Positions 8,205 through 17,657 of a stretch of 64,000 nt of DNA are shown here, piece by piece (position 1 is the first letter of the stretch; every line of letters starts with the position of its first letter). A program made the position numbers and the translations under genes. The notes beneath the pieces were generated by a model. It made no database searches. It saw nothing but the letters and a program-made list of their open reading frames with translations, and was not told where the DNA came from. Source of the stretch: Flavimarina sp. Hel_I_48 (GTDB taxonomy: Bacteria; Bacteroidota; Bacteroidia; Flavobacteriales; Flavobacteriaceae); assembly GCF_000733945.1 (NCBI RefSeq), contig NZ_JPOL01000002.1, positions 2,853,001-2,917,000 on the forward strand. The letters are read 5' to 3'.

Positions 8205-11132
8205 ATGAAGCCTGACCTTACCGCACATTTTGAAGAACTACAGTCCCGTTTTGAGGGCACTATTTCGACTGATACACTCCACCAGCATATTTACGCCACA
8301 GACGCCTCTGTGTACCGCGATCTTCCGCTTGCGGTTGCTTTCCCAAAAACGGTTGAAGACCTGCAGGCGCTCGTACATTTTGCAATAGAACACAAAACGT
8401 CATTGATACCGCGTACCGCTGGCACTTCACTTGCCGGTCAATGTGTAGGAAAGGGTATCGTGGTTGATGTTTCAAAGCATTTTACCGCTATACTTGACTT
8501 TGATGAAAAGAATAAAACGGTGACCGTACAGCCCGGGGTCATCCGTGACGAACTGAACCGATATCTGGAGCCTTACGGACTCTTTTTTGGTCCCAACACG
8601 TCCACATCAAACCGTTGTATGATAGGCGGTATGGTTGGCAATAATTCCTCTGGCACTACTTCTATAAAATACGGGGTCACCCGGGATAAAGTACTTTCAT
8701 TAAAGACGGTGCTCAGTGATGCGAGTTTGGCAGAATTCAGCACTATTTCTGCCGAAAAATTTTCGCAAAAGCGGAAATTAAACACCTTTGAAGGGCAATT
8801 ATACGACCAAATCGCCCATTTACTGGAGCCTGAAACCATTCAGCAAGAGATTAAAAATGAATTTCCAAAACCGGAAATACACCGCAGAAATACGGGTTAT
8901 GCACTGGATAAATTACTGGAAAATGCTGTTTTTGATCCAGAAAATCCTACCGATTTTAATATGTGTTCGTTATTGGCGGGAAGCGAAGGAACGTTAGCGT
9001 TCACAACCGAAATCACCTTAAAATTAGATCTCTTACCTCCGGAAGAAGGCGTTATGGTCGCTGCCCATTTCAATAGCATATCTACCTGTTTGCAAGCGGT
9101 TGTTCCGGCCATGGCGCATGATCTGTATACCTGCGAAATGATGGATAAGGTTATTCTTGACTGTACGCTGAATAATCGCGAACAGCAAAAAAACCGATTT
9201 TTTATAGAAGGCGATCCCAAGGCTATTTTAATGCTTGAAGTACGGGACGCAACAAAAGGAGGGGCGATAGAAAAAGCAGATGCTTTAATTAAAGACCTTG
9301 CGCAAAGTCAGTTGTGCTACGCATTTCCCGTGCTTCATGGTACGCAGATCAGTCAGGCCATAGAACTGCGCAAGGCCGGTCTGGGCTTGTTGGGCAATAT
9401 TGTGGGCGATAAAAAAGCGGTTGCCTGTATTGAAGATACTGCTGTAGCGGTAGAAGATCTGGCCAGCTATATTGCAGAATTCTCCCAGCTGATGGATGGT
9501 TATGGTCAGGATGCGGTGTATTATGCGCATGCCGGTGCTGGCGAACTGCATTTGCGACCTTTACTCAACCTGAAAAAGAAAGAGGATGTAGTACTTTTTA
9601 GAAAGATTACAACAGATGTCGCCCATCTTGTCAAAAAATACAAGGGAAGTATGAGCGGGGAGCATGGTGATGGTATTGTAAGGGCAGAATTTATCCCAAT
9701 GATGGTAGGTGAAGCCAATTATAAACTGATGCAAGCGGTCAAAAAAACCTTTGATCCCCACGCGATTTTTAATCCGGGGAAAATCGTGGATACTCCTCCC
9801 ATGGATGCCAAGTTTAGGTATGAAATTGACCGAAGAGAGCCCAAAATCAAGACAAAAATGGATTTTGGGGATTCTGAAGGAATTTTGCGTGCGGCCGAAA
9901 AATGCAACGGTAGCGGGGATTGCCGCAAACTCCCTGAAGCGGGCGGAACCATGTGCCCCAGTTACCGCGCTACGCGCAATGAGAAAGATACCACGCGGGC
10001 ACGTGCCAACGCCCTGCGCGAATTTTTAACGCAACCAGATCGTAAAAACCGGTTCAATCATAAAGAACTCAAAGAGGTTTTTGACCTTTGCCTAAGCTGT
10101 AAAGCCTGCGGAAGTGAATGTCCAAGTAATGTGGATGTGGCTACGCTAAAAGCTGAATTTGAATACCAGTACAAGAAAGAAAATGGAAGCTCCCTGCGCA
10201 CGCGCAGTTTTGCTTATAATACCAAGATAAACAGTGCAGCTTCGGTGTTGCCGGGGCTTACCAATGCAATTTACCGCAACAGGTTTACCTCTGGGTGGCT
10301 TAAAAAATACCTGCATATTGCCGGTGAACGAAGTTTTCCGCCACTGGCGAAAAAGAATTTACGGTCGTTGTCAAAAAAGTATAAGGTAACAAATCCGCAA
10401 CAACCTATAAAATCGGTTTATCTTTTTATCGATGAATTTTCAAATTATCTGGATGCGGAAATAGGGCGTGATGCCATTGAACTTTTACAGGGATTGAATT
10501 ATGAAGTTCTTTTTGTAAAACATGCCGAAAGTGGACGCTCTTTTATTTCTAAGGGCTTTCTCAAAAACGCCAGGCATGTGGCTAAAAAAAACGTGAAAAT
10601 ATTCAAGGATATTATTTCTGAAGAAACGCCACTTGTAGGCATAGAACCTTCGGCTATTTTGAGTTTTCGGGATGAATATCCCAGGCTCTTAAAAGATGTT
10701 GCCGCGGCAAAAGTGCTCGCTAAAAACTGTTTGTTGCTTGAAGAATTTTTAGATAGGGAAGTACAGAATGGCAATATTGTGACGTCATCCTTTACAAAAG
10801 AACCACAGACCTTAAAAATACACGGTCATTGTCATCAGAAAGCGCTTTCTTCAATCATACATACGTTTAATCTGCTCAATCTGCCCGAAAATTACAAACC
10901 CACGATTATTCCCTCAGGATGCTGTGGTATGGCTGGCTCTTTTGGCTACGAGGAGGAGCATTATGAGGTGAGCATGCAGGTGGGGGAACAGACACTTTTC
11001 CCCGCCGTACGCAAGGCTTCACCTGAAACAATAATTGCTGCTTCAGGAACGAGTTGCAGGCACCAGATCAAAGATGGCACTTCCCGGGAGGCACTGCATC
11101 CTATAAGCATTTTGCGCAGGGCGCTGGTTTAA
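8205..11132 (+). CDS. FAD-linked, Fe-S-containing dehydrogenase (D-lactate/glycolate oxidase type)
   Basis: A 975-residue fusion of three parts. The N-terminal FAD-binding type 4 domain has PRTAGTSLAGQCVGKGIVVD and GGMVGNNSSGT. A FAD-oxidase C-terminal domain follows to about residue 540. The C-terminal third is a GlpC/GlcF-like electron-transfer unit with two ferredoxin-type cysteine clusters (CNGSGDCRKL...CPSYR and CLSCKACGSECPSN) and CCG motifs (HGHCHQKAL, PSGCCGMAGSFGYE). Such proteins oxidise a 2-hydroxy acid, usually D-lactate or D-2-hydroxyglutarate, and pass electrons to the quinone pool. In other bacteria the two halves are separate proteins (GlcD plus GlcF). The substrate cannot be fixed from sequence. 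ATG at 8205, just after the -7-like motif; no partner genes nearby. Confidence 0.9.
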   Translation: MKPDLTAHFEELQSRFEGTISTDTLHQHIYATDASVYRDLPLAVAFPKTVEDLQALVHFAIEHKTSLIPRTAGTSLAGQCVGKGIVVDVSKHFTAILDFDEKNKTVTVQPGVIRDELNRYLEPYGLFFGPNTSTSNRCMIGGMVGNNSSGTTSIKYGVTRDKVLSLKTVLSDASLAEFSTISAEKFSQKRKLNTFEGQLYDQIAHLLEPETIQQEIKNEFPKPEIHRRNTGYALDKLLENAVFDPENPTDFNMCSLLAGSEGTLAFTTEITLKLDLLPPEEGVMVAAHFNSISTCLQAVVPAMAHDLYTCEMMDKVILDCTLNNREQQKNRFFIEGDPKAILMLEVRDATKGGAIEKADALIKDLAQSQLCYAFPVLHGTQISQAIELRKAGLGLLGNIVGDKKAVACIEDTAVAVEDLASYIAEFSQLMDGYGQDAVYYAHAGAGELHLRPLLNLKKKEDVVLFRKITTDVAHLVKKYKGSMSGEHGDGIVRAEFIPMMVGEANYKLMQAVKKTFDPHAIFNPGKIVDTPPMDAKFRYEIDRREPKIKTKMDFGDSEGILRAAEKCNGSGDCRKLPEAGGTMCPSYRATRNEKDTTRARANALREFLTQPDRKNRFNHKELKEVFDLCLSCKACGSECPSNVDVATLKAEFEYQYKKENGSSLRTRSFAYNTKINSAASVLPGLTNAIYRNRFTSGWLKKYLHIAGERSFPPLAKKNLRSLSKKYKVTNPQQPIKSVYLFIDEFSNYLDAEIGRDAIELLQGLNYEVLFVKHAESGRSFISKGFLKNARHVAKKNVKIFKDIISEETPLVGIEPSAILSFRDEYPRLLKDVAAAKVLAKNCLLLEEFLDREVQNGNIVTSSFTKEPQTLKIHGHCHQKALSSIIHTFNLLNLPENYKPTIIPSGCCGMAGSFGYEEEHYEVSMQVGEQTLFPAVRKASPETIIAASGTSCRHQIKDGTSREALHPISILRRALV

Positions 11133-11467
11133 TGTTTGAGAATTAAGTCAATTTTATCTCCTGCTGTAGAATTAAAGTGTGTCGCAAATGCTGTTTAATT
11201 TTTAGGGCAACTACTGGAACTTAGAGGGAAACTGCTTTCTTGCTCTTGTATTCCTGCTGCTTCTAAAATTTCTGCTTCGATTGGTTAAGTAACTTACCGA
11301 TGTCATTGCAACAGATAATAAAATAATTGCAATAAGTATCTCGCATGCTTCGCCAGGTAATTACATATCAGTAATTTACGAAAAAAACAACAGCGTTATA
11401 ATATTTTTTTGGGAAAATAAATGATTTGAAAAATCTCGTCTTTTATATAATAAATGACCCAAATTGG
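11133..11467. other. Intergenic region, nothing recognised
   Basis: 335 bases between the 3' ends of two convergent genes. AT-rich, with no open frame of note, no strong hairpin and no copy of the dispersed repeats. Confidence 0.5.
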
Positions 11468-11959
11468 TTAGAAATTAGGCTCTTTTTCGGTTAAATCTTC
11501 GAGCATATTATGAAAATCGAGTTGCAGGTCCTCATGTAGTTTTTCGATCTTTTTTTCGATGGAAGTACGTTCCCGTAAATAAAGGTTGGTCAACATCGTA
11601 TTCTTCTTGATGGAGGGTTTTACCTCAAGCAATTTTTCGCAGAAATGGAGGAGGAGAGTAATTTCCGTTTCTTTGTTTTTAGAATATCGAATGAACTTTT
11701 TGACCATACGAAGGATCTTCCGAACACTCTTTTTAATGTAATAAAAAGTTCGCGTGGTAATCGCATCAAACCCATCGTCGATTTCCTCTTTTACACTTTC
11801 AATGTACCCTTCTTCGTGAGCCGACTCAAAAAGTATATAGGTAAGTAGTTCTTTGTTTTCCTTTTTATATTTTGAAAGTTGCAGGCACATTTCCATAAGT
11901 TCTTCACGGGAATGTTCTTTTAACGCCTTCTTTAATTCGCGTACGCCAACTGCTTTCAT
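11468..11959 (-). CDS. Conserved-looking helical hypothetical protein
   Basis: 163 residues, almost entirely alpha-helical and highly charged, with no signal peptide or membrane segment. It begins VGVRELKKALKEHSREELMEMCLQLSKYKKENKELLTYILFE, cut here only by description: a short helix-turn region followed by long amphipathic helices. The centre is strongly basic (YYIKKSVRKILRMVKKF), and the C-terminus is acidic (LEDLTEKEPNF). Confidence 0.55.
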   Translation of the reverse strand: MKAVGVRELKKALKEHSREELMEMCLQLSKYKKENKELLTYILFESAHEEGYIESVKEEIDDGFDAITTRTFYYIKKSVRKILRMVKKFIRYSKNKETEITLLLHFCEKLLEVKPSIKKNTMLTNLYLRERTSIEKKIEKLHEDLQLDFHNMLEDLTEKEPNF

Positions 11960-12024
11960 AAATTGTTTTTCAGTTCAGAAGATTACTTTAGATAAGACTT
12001 GAGACCAGGGGTTTTTCGTAGGTA

Positions 12025-12606
12025 TTAATTCTTTATCTCACTAAAATTTGATCCATACTTCAGTAAAAACTGTTTGTAGAGCCAATAAAAGAGAATGGCC
12101 ATAAGTACGCCCACACCGGCACCTACCAGAATATCAGCTGGATAATGTACACCTACCAGGATTCTACTCATCACAAATAAAACAGGCCACAGGTACAAGG
12201 CATAAATCCACTTGAAGCGCTTGCGTAAAACCAGCACGGCAAAAGTGGTTACGGTAAAGGAAGATGCAGCATGACCGGAGAAAAAGGAAAAGTTATGCGG
12301 TTCCTGCACAACACGGATTAGATCTTTGAGCAAGGGCTGGTTACTGGGGCGCAACCGTGCAACATGAATTTTTACAAAATTTGTAAAACCAACGGTAACA
12401 AGCAGATCAAGAATTAGGAATAGAACTCCGGTAAGTGCCTTTCTCCAATTGAAGGCAATAAAAAAAAGACCAAGTAAAACGACATAAAGTGGGATCCAAT
12501 GCCTGGGTATGGTGATATATATCCAGAAGGCATCATAATCCTCTATGCCCAGGTTGTTGAGATAAACAAATAAATCCCTATCCCATTGTGCCAGTTGTTC
12601 CCACAT
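12025..12606 (-). CDS. PAP2-family membrane phosphatase
   Basis: A 193-residue membrane protein with the three acid-phosphatase motifs of the PAP2 family: K79-x6-R86-P87, SGH at 110-112 (FFSGHAASS), and S147-R148-x5-H154-x3-D158. About five to six membrane helices surround them. PAP2 enzymes remove phosphate from lipid phosphates such as undecaprenyl pyrophosphate or phosphatidic acid on the periplasmic face; the substrate here is not determinable. Its ATG overlaps the TatA stop codon (TAATG), so the two genes are translationally coupled. Confidence 0.88.
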   Translation of the reverse strand: MWEQLAQWDRDLFVYLNNLGIEDYDAFWIYITIPRHWIPLYVVLLGLFFIAFNWRKALTGVLFLILDLLVTVGFTNFVKIHVARLRPSNQPLLKDLIRVVQEPHNFSFFSGHAASSFTVTTFAVLVLRKRFKWIYALYLWPVLFVMSRILVGVHYPADILVGAGVGVLMAILFYWLYKQFLLKYGSNFSEIKN

Positions 12607-12884
12607 TAAAAGCGGCGTTTCACAGAGCCGGTGATATCCTCAATGCTCTCTTTGGCCTTGTCAATCTCACTTTTAACGTCTTTCGCTATATCTGTATTGA
12701 TTCCGCGTTCTTCGGCACTTTTGGTTATTTCTGACTTGATGTCATCTGTAGCCTGGCGCAGCGTACGCATTCCCTTGCCAAGACCCCTGGCAATATCAGG
12801 AACTTTATCTGCCCCAAAAACCATTATTACGATAAAAACAACAAAGGCGATCTCGCCCCCGCTGATAAAAAGTGGTGTTATCAT
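12606..12884 (-). CDS. tatA: Twin-arginine translocase subunit TatA/TatE-type
   Basis: 92 residues from the ATG at 12884; the frame extends three codons further to a TTG, but the ATG gives the normal start. An N-terminal membrane helix (GGEIAFVVFIVIMVFG) is followed by the hinge and amphipathic helix (FGADKVPDIARGLGKGMRTL) typical of TatA, then a long charged tail. TatA oligomers form the pore through which folded twin-arginine substrates cross the inner membrane, working with TatC, which is not in this window. The FG-x-x-x-x-P hinge is present. The gene overlaps the PAP2 gene downstream, an arrangement whose functional sense is unclear. Confidence 0.88.
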   Translation of the reverse strand: MITPLFISGGEIAFVVFIVIMVFGADKVPDIARGLGKGMRTLRQATDDIKSEITKSAEERGINTDIAKDVKSEIDKAKESIEDITGSVKRRF

Positions 12885-12903
12885 AGACAACAAATATAGT
12901 GGG

Positions 12904-12940
12904 AAAAAACAAAAGCTGGCGAATTTTCGCCAGCTTTTTA
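12904..12940 (-). terminator. Hairpin terminator after the M1 peptidase gene
   Basis: AAAAGCTGGCGA pairs with TCGCCAGCTTTT around a four-base loop and is followed on the minus strand by a T-rich run. It separates the M1 peptidase operon from tatA. Confidence 0.85.
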
Positions 12941-13008
12941 CTATAGGTTTAACGCTATTTTAGATTAAAACGGAATTACCGTTTTTAAAATATCGTAGCA
13001 TTTAATCC

Positions 13009-15315
13009 TTAATTTTCAACGCCTTCCTTAAATTGATCAAACTCACTCTCTCCCTGAGGTTGAGCCGGCCAACTGTTGTTAGTAAGGTCAACATCTGCTG
13101 TTTCCTGATCTGGGTCAATATTTACGCCTATCAGTTCTTTATCTGTTGCCAGCACTTTGCTAACTTCTTTGTCATTGAGGCGCCATACTTGCACAGGATA
13201 GGTTTTCTTCTCTTTTGTACCATCTGCATATGAATATTCTACGATAAGAGGCATAGGTATACCACCAGGTTTTGTGAACGTAATTGCATAAAAGTGCTTG
13301 GGCACTTCCATTCCTTCGCGTTGTTCTGGCGTAAAATTGTCCATCATGAAGGCTTTTAGCTTAGGCGCATTTTCCAGGGTGGACTTGTCTTTCATTTCTG
13401 GTTTAAACTCTTCGCTATCTTCTGCGACAACATAAAGAGCTTCCACATCTGAAGGAGCCATGCTATATTTTGCAAGGGTCTCTTTCCCTTTTGCGGTAGG
13501 TGTATCGGTTACATAATATGATTTTACCTCTTTAACTCCTATGTCTACATTATCTGTGGTGTAAAACCAACCCCTCCAGTACCAGTCAAGGTCTGTTGCC
13601 GAAGCATCTTCCATCGTACGGAAAAAATCTTCGGGAGTGGGATGTTTGAACATCCAGCGCTGGGCATAGGTTTTAAAGGAATAATCAAATAATTCACGTC
13701 CCATGACGGTTTCCCTTAAAATATTAAGCGCGGTGGCCGGTTTTCCGTAGGCATTATTCCCCAGTTGGTATACATTTTCCGGGTTTGACATAATGGGCGC
13801 TATGAAGGCCTGATCACCTTTCATATAATCAACAATGTTAGACGGTATGCCGCGACGTGATGGATATTTTGAATTGGGAGCAATGGCGTCAGGATATTTT
13901 TCGCCAAAATCCTGTTCGGTAACATATTGAACAAATGTATTGATCCCTTCATCCATCCAGCCCCACTGGCGCTCATCGCTGTTTACGATCATGGGGAAAA
14001 AGTTGTGTCCCACTTCGTGGATGATCACACTGATCATCCCATATTTTACGCGGTCTGAAACCTCACCGTTTTCGTCTGGTCTACCATAGTTCCAGCAGAT
14101 CATGGGATATTCCATCCCCTGGTTTTTAGCATTTACAGAAATCGCTTTGGGATACGGATAATCAAAAGTCATCCTGCTATAGGAATTTAAAGTCTGTACC
14201 ACGGCTTTTGTAGAAAATTCTTCCCATAAAGGATTACCTTCTTTAGGGTAAATGGAAATCGCCATCACATCATGTCCTGGGAATTTTACCGCCTGTGCGT
14301 CCATAATATATTTACGGCTGGTGGTAAATGCAAAGTCACGAACGTTTTCTGCGCGTAATTTCCAAGTTTTTTTTGCTTCGGTAGTTCCTTTTTCGATCTT
14401 TTCAGCTTCGGCCTGGGTTCTGATGATCACCGGTTTGTCATAGGATTTTTTAGCCTGCTCCCAGCGATTGATCATTTCTTTTGAGTAAACCTCTTTCCGG
14501 TTGACCAATTCTCCCGTACCGTCTAACAAATGATCTGCGGGTACGGTAATATCTACTTCATAATCACCAAAGGGAAGCGCAAACTCGCCGCTGCCCCAGA
14601 ACTGATAGTTCTGCCATCCCTCAACATCATTGTATACACACATTCTGGGGAAGAACTGCGCGATAACGTAGTTTTTATTTCCATCAGGAAAACTTTCATA
14701 ACCAGAACGGGCACGGTCTACGGTATGTTCCACAATATTGGTATCCCAGGAAACCGAAAATTCGAATTCATCGCCAGATTTTAGCGTTTCGGGCAATTCT
14801 ACCCGCATCATGGTGTAATTTATGGTGTATTTAAGCGGTTTTCCATCCTTAGTGACGCTTTTAATATTGAACCCACCATCAAAGGGCGCCTTCATATAAT
14901 CTGACACAAAACTCGCTGTAGGCATAACCTCGCTCATACCGCTGCCGTTCTTGTCTTTTGCGGGAGAATCTTTCTTACGGATGTTTTGATCCAGCTGCAG
15001 CCACAGATACGTCAAATCATCTGGAGAATTGTTCTTATAGGTAATGGTCTCAGAGCCGGTGATAGTTTGATTATTATCATTCAGTTCTACCTGAATCTTA
15101 TAATCGGCCAGATTCTGGTAATAATTGGGCCCGGGCGCACCAGAAGCGGTTCGGTAAACATTAGGTGTTGCCCACATGTCGCTGAGCTGCCTAAATTTAT
15201 TCAGATTAGAATGACCTTCTTGTTTTTTCTCTGGCTGCTGTTGCTCTTCCTGCGCCACAGCGGCAATGCAGAAAAGCAGCATAAATGCCATTAAAGGTAA
15301 CTTGGCGTATTTCAT
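13009..15315 (-). CDS. Secreted M1-family zinc metallopeptidase
   Basis: 768 residues with a signal peptide (LPLMAFMLLFCIAAVAQ). After a Q/E-rich linker comes an aminopeptidase-N-like N-terminal beta domain. The gluzincin catalytic site is complete: HEVGH at about 433-437, then 18 residues to the third zinc ligand Glu in WGWMDEGIN. The GMEYP motif (NQGMEYPMICW) stands for the GAMEN substrate-binding loop of classical M1 enzymes, a variant seen in this secreted Bacteroidota subgroup. It probably acts in the periplasm or at the cell surface on peptides. It is the last gene of a minus-strand run and follows the DUF6702 gene by 59 bases. Confidence 0.88.
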   Translation of the reverse strand: MKYAKLPLMAFMLLFCIAAVAQEEQQQPEKKQEGHSNLNKFRQLSDMWATPNVYRTASGAPGPNYYQNLADYKIQVELNDNNQTITGSETITYKNNSPDDLTYLWLQLDQNIRKKDSPAKDKNGSGMSEVMPTASFVSDYMKAPFDGGFNIKSVTKDGKPLKYTINYTMMRVELPETLKSGDEFEFSVSWDTNIVEHTVDRARSGYESFPDGNKNYVIAQFFPRMCVYNDVEGWQNYQFWGSGEFALPFGDYEVDITVPADHLLDGTGELVNRKEVYSKEMINRWEQAKKSYDKPVIIRTQAEAEKIEKGTTEAKKTWKLRAENVRDFAFTTSRKYIMDAQAVKFPGHDVMAISIYPKEGNPLWEEFSTKAVVQTLNSYSRMTFDYPYPKAISVNAKNQGMEYPMICWNYGRPDENGEVSDRVKYGMISVIIHEVGHNFFPMIVNSDERQWGWMDEGINTFVQYVTEQDFGEKYPDAIAPNSKYPSRRGIPSNIVDYMKGDQAFIAPIMSNPENVYQLGNNAYGKPATALNILRETVMGRELFDYSFKTYAQRWMFKHPTPEDFFRTMEDASATDLDWYWRGWFYTTDNVDIGVKEVKSYYVTDTPTAKGKETLAKYSMAPSDVEALYVVAEDSEEFKPEMKDKSTLENAPKLKAFMMDNFTPEQREGMEVPKHFYAITFTKPGGIPMPLIVEYSYADGTKEKKTYPVQVWRLNDKEVSKVLATDKELIGVNIDPDQETADVDLTNNSWPAQPQGESEFDQFKEGVEN

Positions 15316-15374
15316 AAAGTAATGATTAAAATTTAAGAATTTCTAAAAGTATTGAAAAGTATGATCTGATTGCC

Positions 15375-15878
15375 CTATTCATCAAGATTTAACATCGCGC
15401 TATCTTTTGATGCGGTGAGCATAAAACTTTTTCGGGTTTCTCCCACCTGGGCATGTACGACGTTTTTTTGTGCGGGGAAGACGTCCATGAGTAACGTATT
15501 CTCGATCTCCATGCTTTTAATGGTGTTTATATCTTTTATTTCAATAAAACAAACCACATAGTCATTTTCATCTTTGTGGCCCAGATAATTCATTTTGACC
15601 TGCTCTTTATTGATGGTTATTTTCAGCTTTTGCTGAATGTATTTATTAATGTAAGTGTCCAGTTTTTTCTGGTCGTAACTTTTTTCAACTTTGATACCAC
15701 TATCGAAGCGCTCTTGCAAGGCTTTTTCAAGATCGTCGTAAAACAGACGGGTAGTTACCTGTACACTTTGTTCTTTCGGAATAAAATCGACCTGGGTAAC
15801 GCTGAGGTAAAACTTGTGCCAGGCGGTAGAAATGCCCATTAAGCCAATTAAACCGAGCATTAAAAATGTTTTTTTCAT
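15375..15878 (-). CDS. DUF6702-type exported protein
   Basis: 167 residues from the ATG at 15878 (KKTFLMLGLIGLMGISTAWH). The frame is open 17 codons further upstream, but the signal peptide begins here. After it comes HKFYLSVTQVDF, the motif I associate with DUF6702, then an alternating beta/alpha domain rich in charged residues. No catalytic motif is visible. Proteins of this type often sit directly upstream of a secreted M1 peptidase in flavobacteria, as here, so a link to that enzyme is plausible but unproven. Confidence 0.7.
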   Translation of the reverse strand: MKKTFLMLGLIGLMGISTAWHKFYLSVTQVDFIPKEQSVQVTTRLFYDDLEKALQERFDSGIKVEKSYDQKKLDTYINKYIQQKLKITINKEQVKMNYLGHKDENDYVVCFIEIKDINTIKSMEIENTLLMDVFPAQKNVVHAQVGETRKSFMLTASKDSAMLNLDE

Positions 15879-15935
15879 AAAAAAGGAGACTAAGGAAGTT
15901 TGTAAATGTGCAAACTTTATTCCAAACACGATAAG

Positions 15936-16757
15936 TTAATCTGGCAATGCCTTATGCATTCTATACAGAATTGCTTTCTGCTTTAAAAAACGGATCAACT
16001 TTAGCGGATTCGCATATGCGGTAAGTTGTAGCGCTGCTTCATCGTTTTCATAAACAAAATAGCAAAAATCGTCTATTAGATTTTCGGAAATGTTAAGATG
16101 TTCTACATAAAAAGCATTATTGAACCGAACCTGGGCTTTTTTTACGCGACCTTCCATAATTGAAATTTCGAATATTTTTTTTTGCATTTTTTTATCGCCA
16201 TTCAACATACTAATGAGTCCGCCGAGACCAAAACCACCGACTCCCTGCAGTGCCCTGAGCTCGCTGCTCCGTTTTTTTGAGGTAGGGGCAAAACCTACAT
16301 TTGTCTGGTCAAAATAGGGGATAACCTCTACGCTTTTTGCATCGCTATCCAGCCTTCCGCTAAGGTCTATATCACTTATATTCACTGTTTTTAGTTCATT
16401 AATGGCTGCTTTTAGGGCAATAATCAGGCTTTTTTGTTCAAAAATCTGTTCGTTTACCACAATTTTTTGATGCTCAAACTGTAAAGCGGAAATATAGAGC
16501 GTATCATAAAGTCTTGCGGGAATGCTAAAGGAACCATCTTCTCTGGTAATGGTGCCGCGCTGAAGGTTTAAGTTCATGATGTGCAGGTACGAATTTTCTA
16601 AACTATCATTCAGGATTTTACCTTCTAGCGACCTTATGTCTTGAGCTTGTAGTAACGCACAGCAAAAAATGGCCATAAATAGAAGAAAAACGTCTGTAAA
16701 AGATCGTTTTTTGATAAAAGGAGCATTTTCACAGCTATAATTGGCTATAATATACAT
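15936..16757 (-). CDS. Secreted carboxypeptidase-regulatory-like domain protein, paralogue 1
   Basis: 273 residues. The signal peptide (VFLLFMAIFCCALLQAQD) lies about 23 residues in, so the true start may be downstream of the ATG at 16757. Residues about 42-120 form a carboxypeptidase-D-regulatory-like beta-sandwich (LEGKILNDSLENSYLHIMNL, RGTITREDGSFSI). The remainder is a helical domain with the motif ISENLIDDFCYFVYEN near the C-terminus. It is clearly related to the genes at 16776 and 18883: same domain order, same central DIDLSG/DINLSG/DLTGN motif after the sandwich, same C-terminal length. No enzyme motif. Probably anchored or periplasmic; role unknown. Confidence 0.7.
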   Translation of the reverse strand: MYIIANYSCENAPFIKKRSFTDVFLLFMAIFCCALLQAQDIRSLEGKILNDSLENSYLHIMNLNLQRGTITREDGSFSIPARLYDTLYISALQFEHQKIVVNEQIFEQKSLIIALKAAINELKTVNISDIDLSGRLDSDAKSVEVIPYFDQTNVGFAPTSKKRSSELRALQGVGGFGLGGLISMLNGDKKMQKKIFEISIMEGRVKKAQVRFNNAFYVEHLNISENLIDDFCYFVYENDEAALQLTAYANPLKLIRFLKQKAILYRMHKALPD

Positions 16758-16775
16758 CCGCAGGGCTATTTCGGT

Positions 16776-17567
16776 TTATTGCTGGTCTTGTTGCCTGAAC
16801 TCAAGATATTCTGGGGCAAGTTTTTGAAACATTTTAATAAGCTCTAAAGGATTATTGCTTTCGGCATATTTTAAACGCCATTCCTTCCCCTCAAAAACAT
16901 AATGAGCAAAGTCATCTATAAGTTCGTAAGGAATATTGAATTGCCGGGTGTACATACTGTCTGTAAAAACCTTGCGGGCTTCCTGCACCCTGCGTTCCAT
17001 GGCTGAAAGTTCCACGCGTTTTTTCAGCATTTTTGTGCGTCCCGAAAAGGCATTGATCAGCGCCCCCACGGGAATGATGCCGCCACCACTCGTTTGTGCT
17101 TCATGCAGCTGCCGCTCCTCAATTGTCAATGATTTCCCGGTATATATGGGAAGACCAGCTGCCCCAGGATCAAAAGGTTTTTTAGCGCTGGAATTCTTGG
17201 CATCGGTTCCCAATAAACCGCTGAGATTTATATCCCTCACGGTGACTTCGGGCAGATCATTGACATCTTCTTCCAGCCGGAATTGAATTTGTTTTTCCGC
17301 AAATATTTCTGGGGTGATCACAATTCTTTTATGCTTTAACTGTACTGCGGAAATAAACAGCGTGTCCTGAACATGCACGGGAATGGTAAAAACCCCGCCT
17401 TCATTTGTGATCGTACCTTGTTGTGTGGTGAGATTGAGAATATGGAGGTAGGCTTTGTCAATACTGTCATTGAGTACGCGGCCCTCAAGCATGACCGTTT
17501 GCTGTGCATGGAGGTTGTAATTGCCCAGCACCGTAAAACTTAGTAAAAAGAATAGATATCTTATCAA
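16776..17567 (-). CDS. Secreted carboxypeptidase-regulatory-like domain protein, paralogue 2
   Basis: 263 residues with a signal peptide (YLFFLLSFTVLGNYNLHAQQ). The regulatory-like sandwich (LEGRVLNDSIDKAYLHILNL, GTITNEGGVFTI) is followed by DINLSGLLGTDAK, a glycine-rich segment (SGGGIIPVGALINAF) and a C-terminal helical part with IPYELIDDFAHYVFEG. It is most similar to the next gene downstream, 18 bases away, suggesting tandem duplication. No ATG is available before the signal peptide; the start is a TTG at 17567. Function unknown. Confidence 0.7.
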   Translation of the reverse strand: MIRYLFFLLSFTVLGNYNLHAQQTVMLEGRVLNDSIDKAYLHILNLTTQQGTITNEGGVFTIPVHVQDTLFISAVQLKHKRIVITPEIFAEKQIQFRLEEDVNDLPEVTVRDINLSGLLGTDAKNSSAKKPFDPGAAGLPIYTGKSLTIEERQLHEAQTSGGGIIPVGALINAFSGRTKMLKKRVELSAMERRVQEARKVFTDSMYTRQFNIPYELIDDFAHYVFEGKEWRLKYAESNNPLELIKMFQKLAPEYLEFRQQDQQ

Positions 17568-17657
17568 ATGAAAAATTTATAGCGCCTGCGAGCAGCTTTT
17601 TGATAAGGACTGCACAATGGATGTTGCGTTGCAATTAGTAACGCGCTCAAATGGTAT

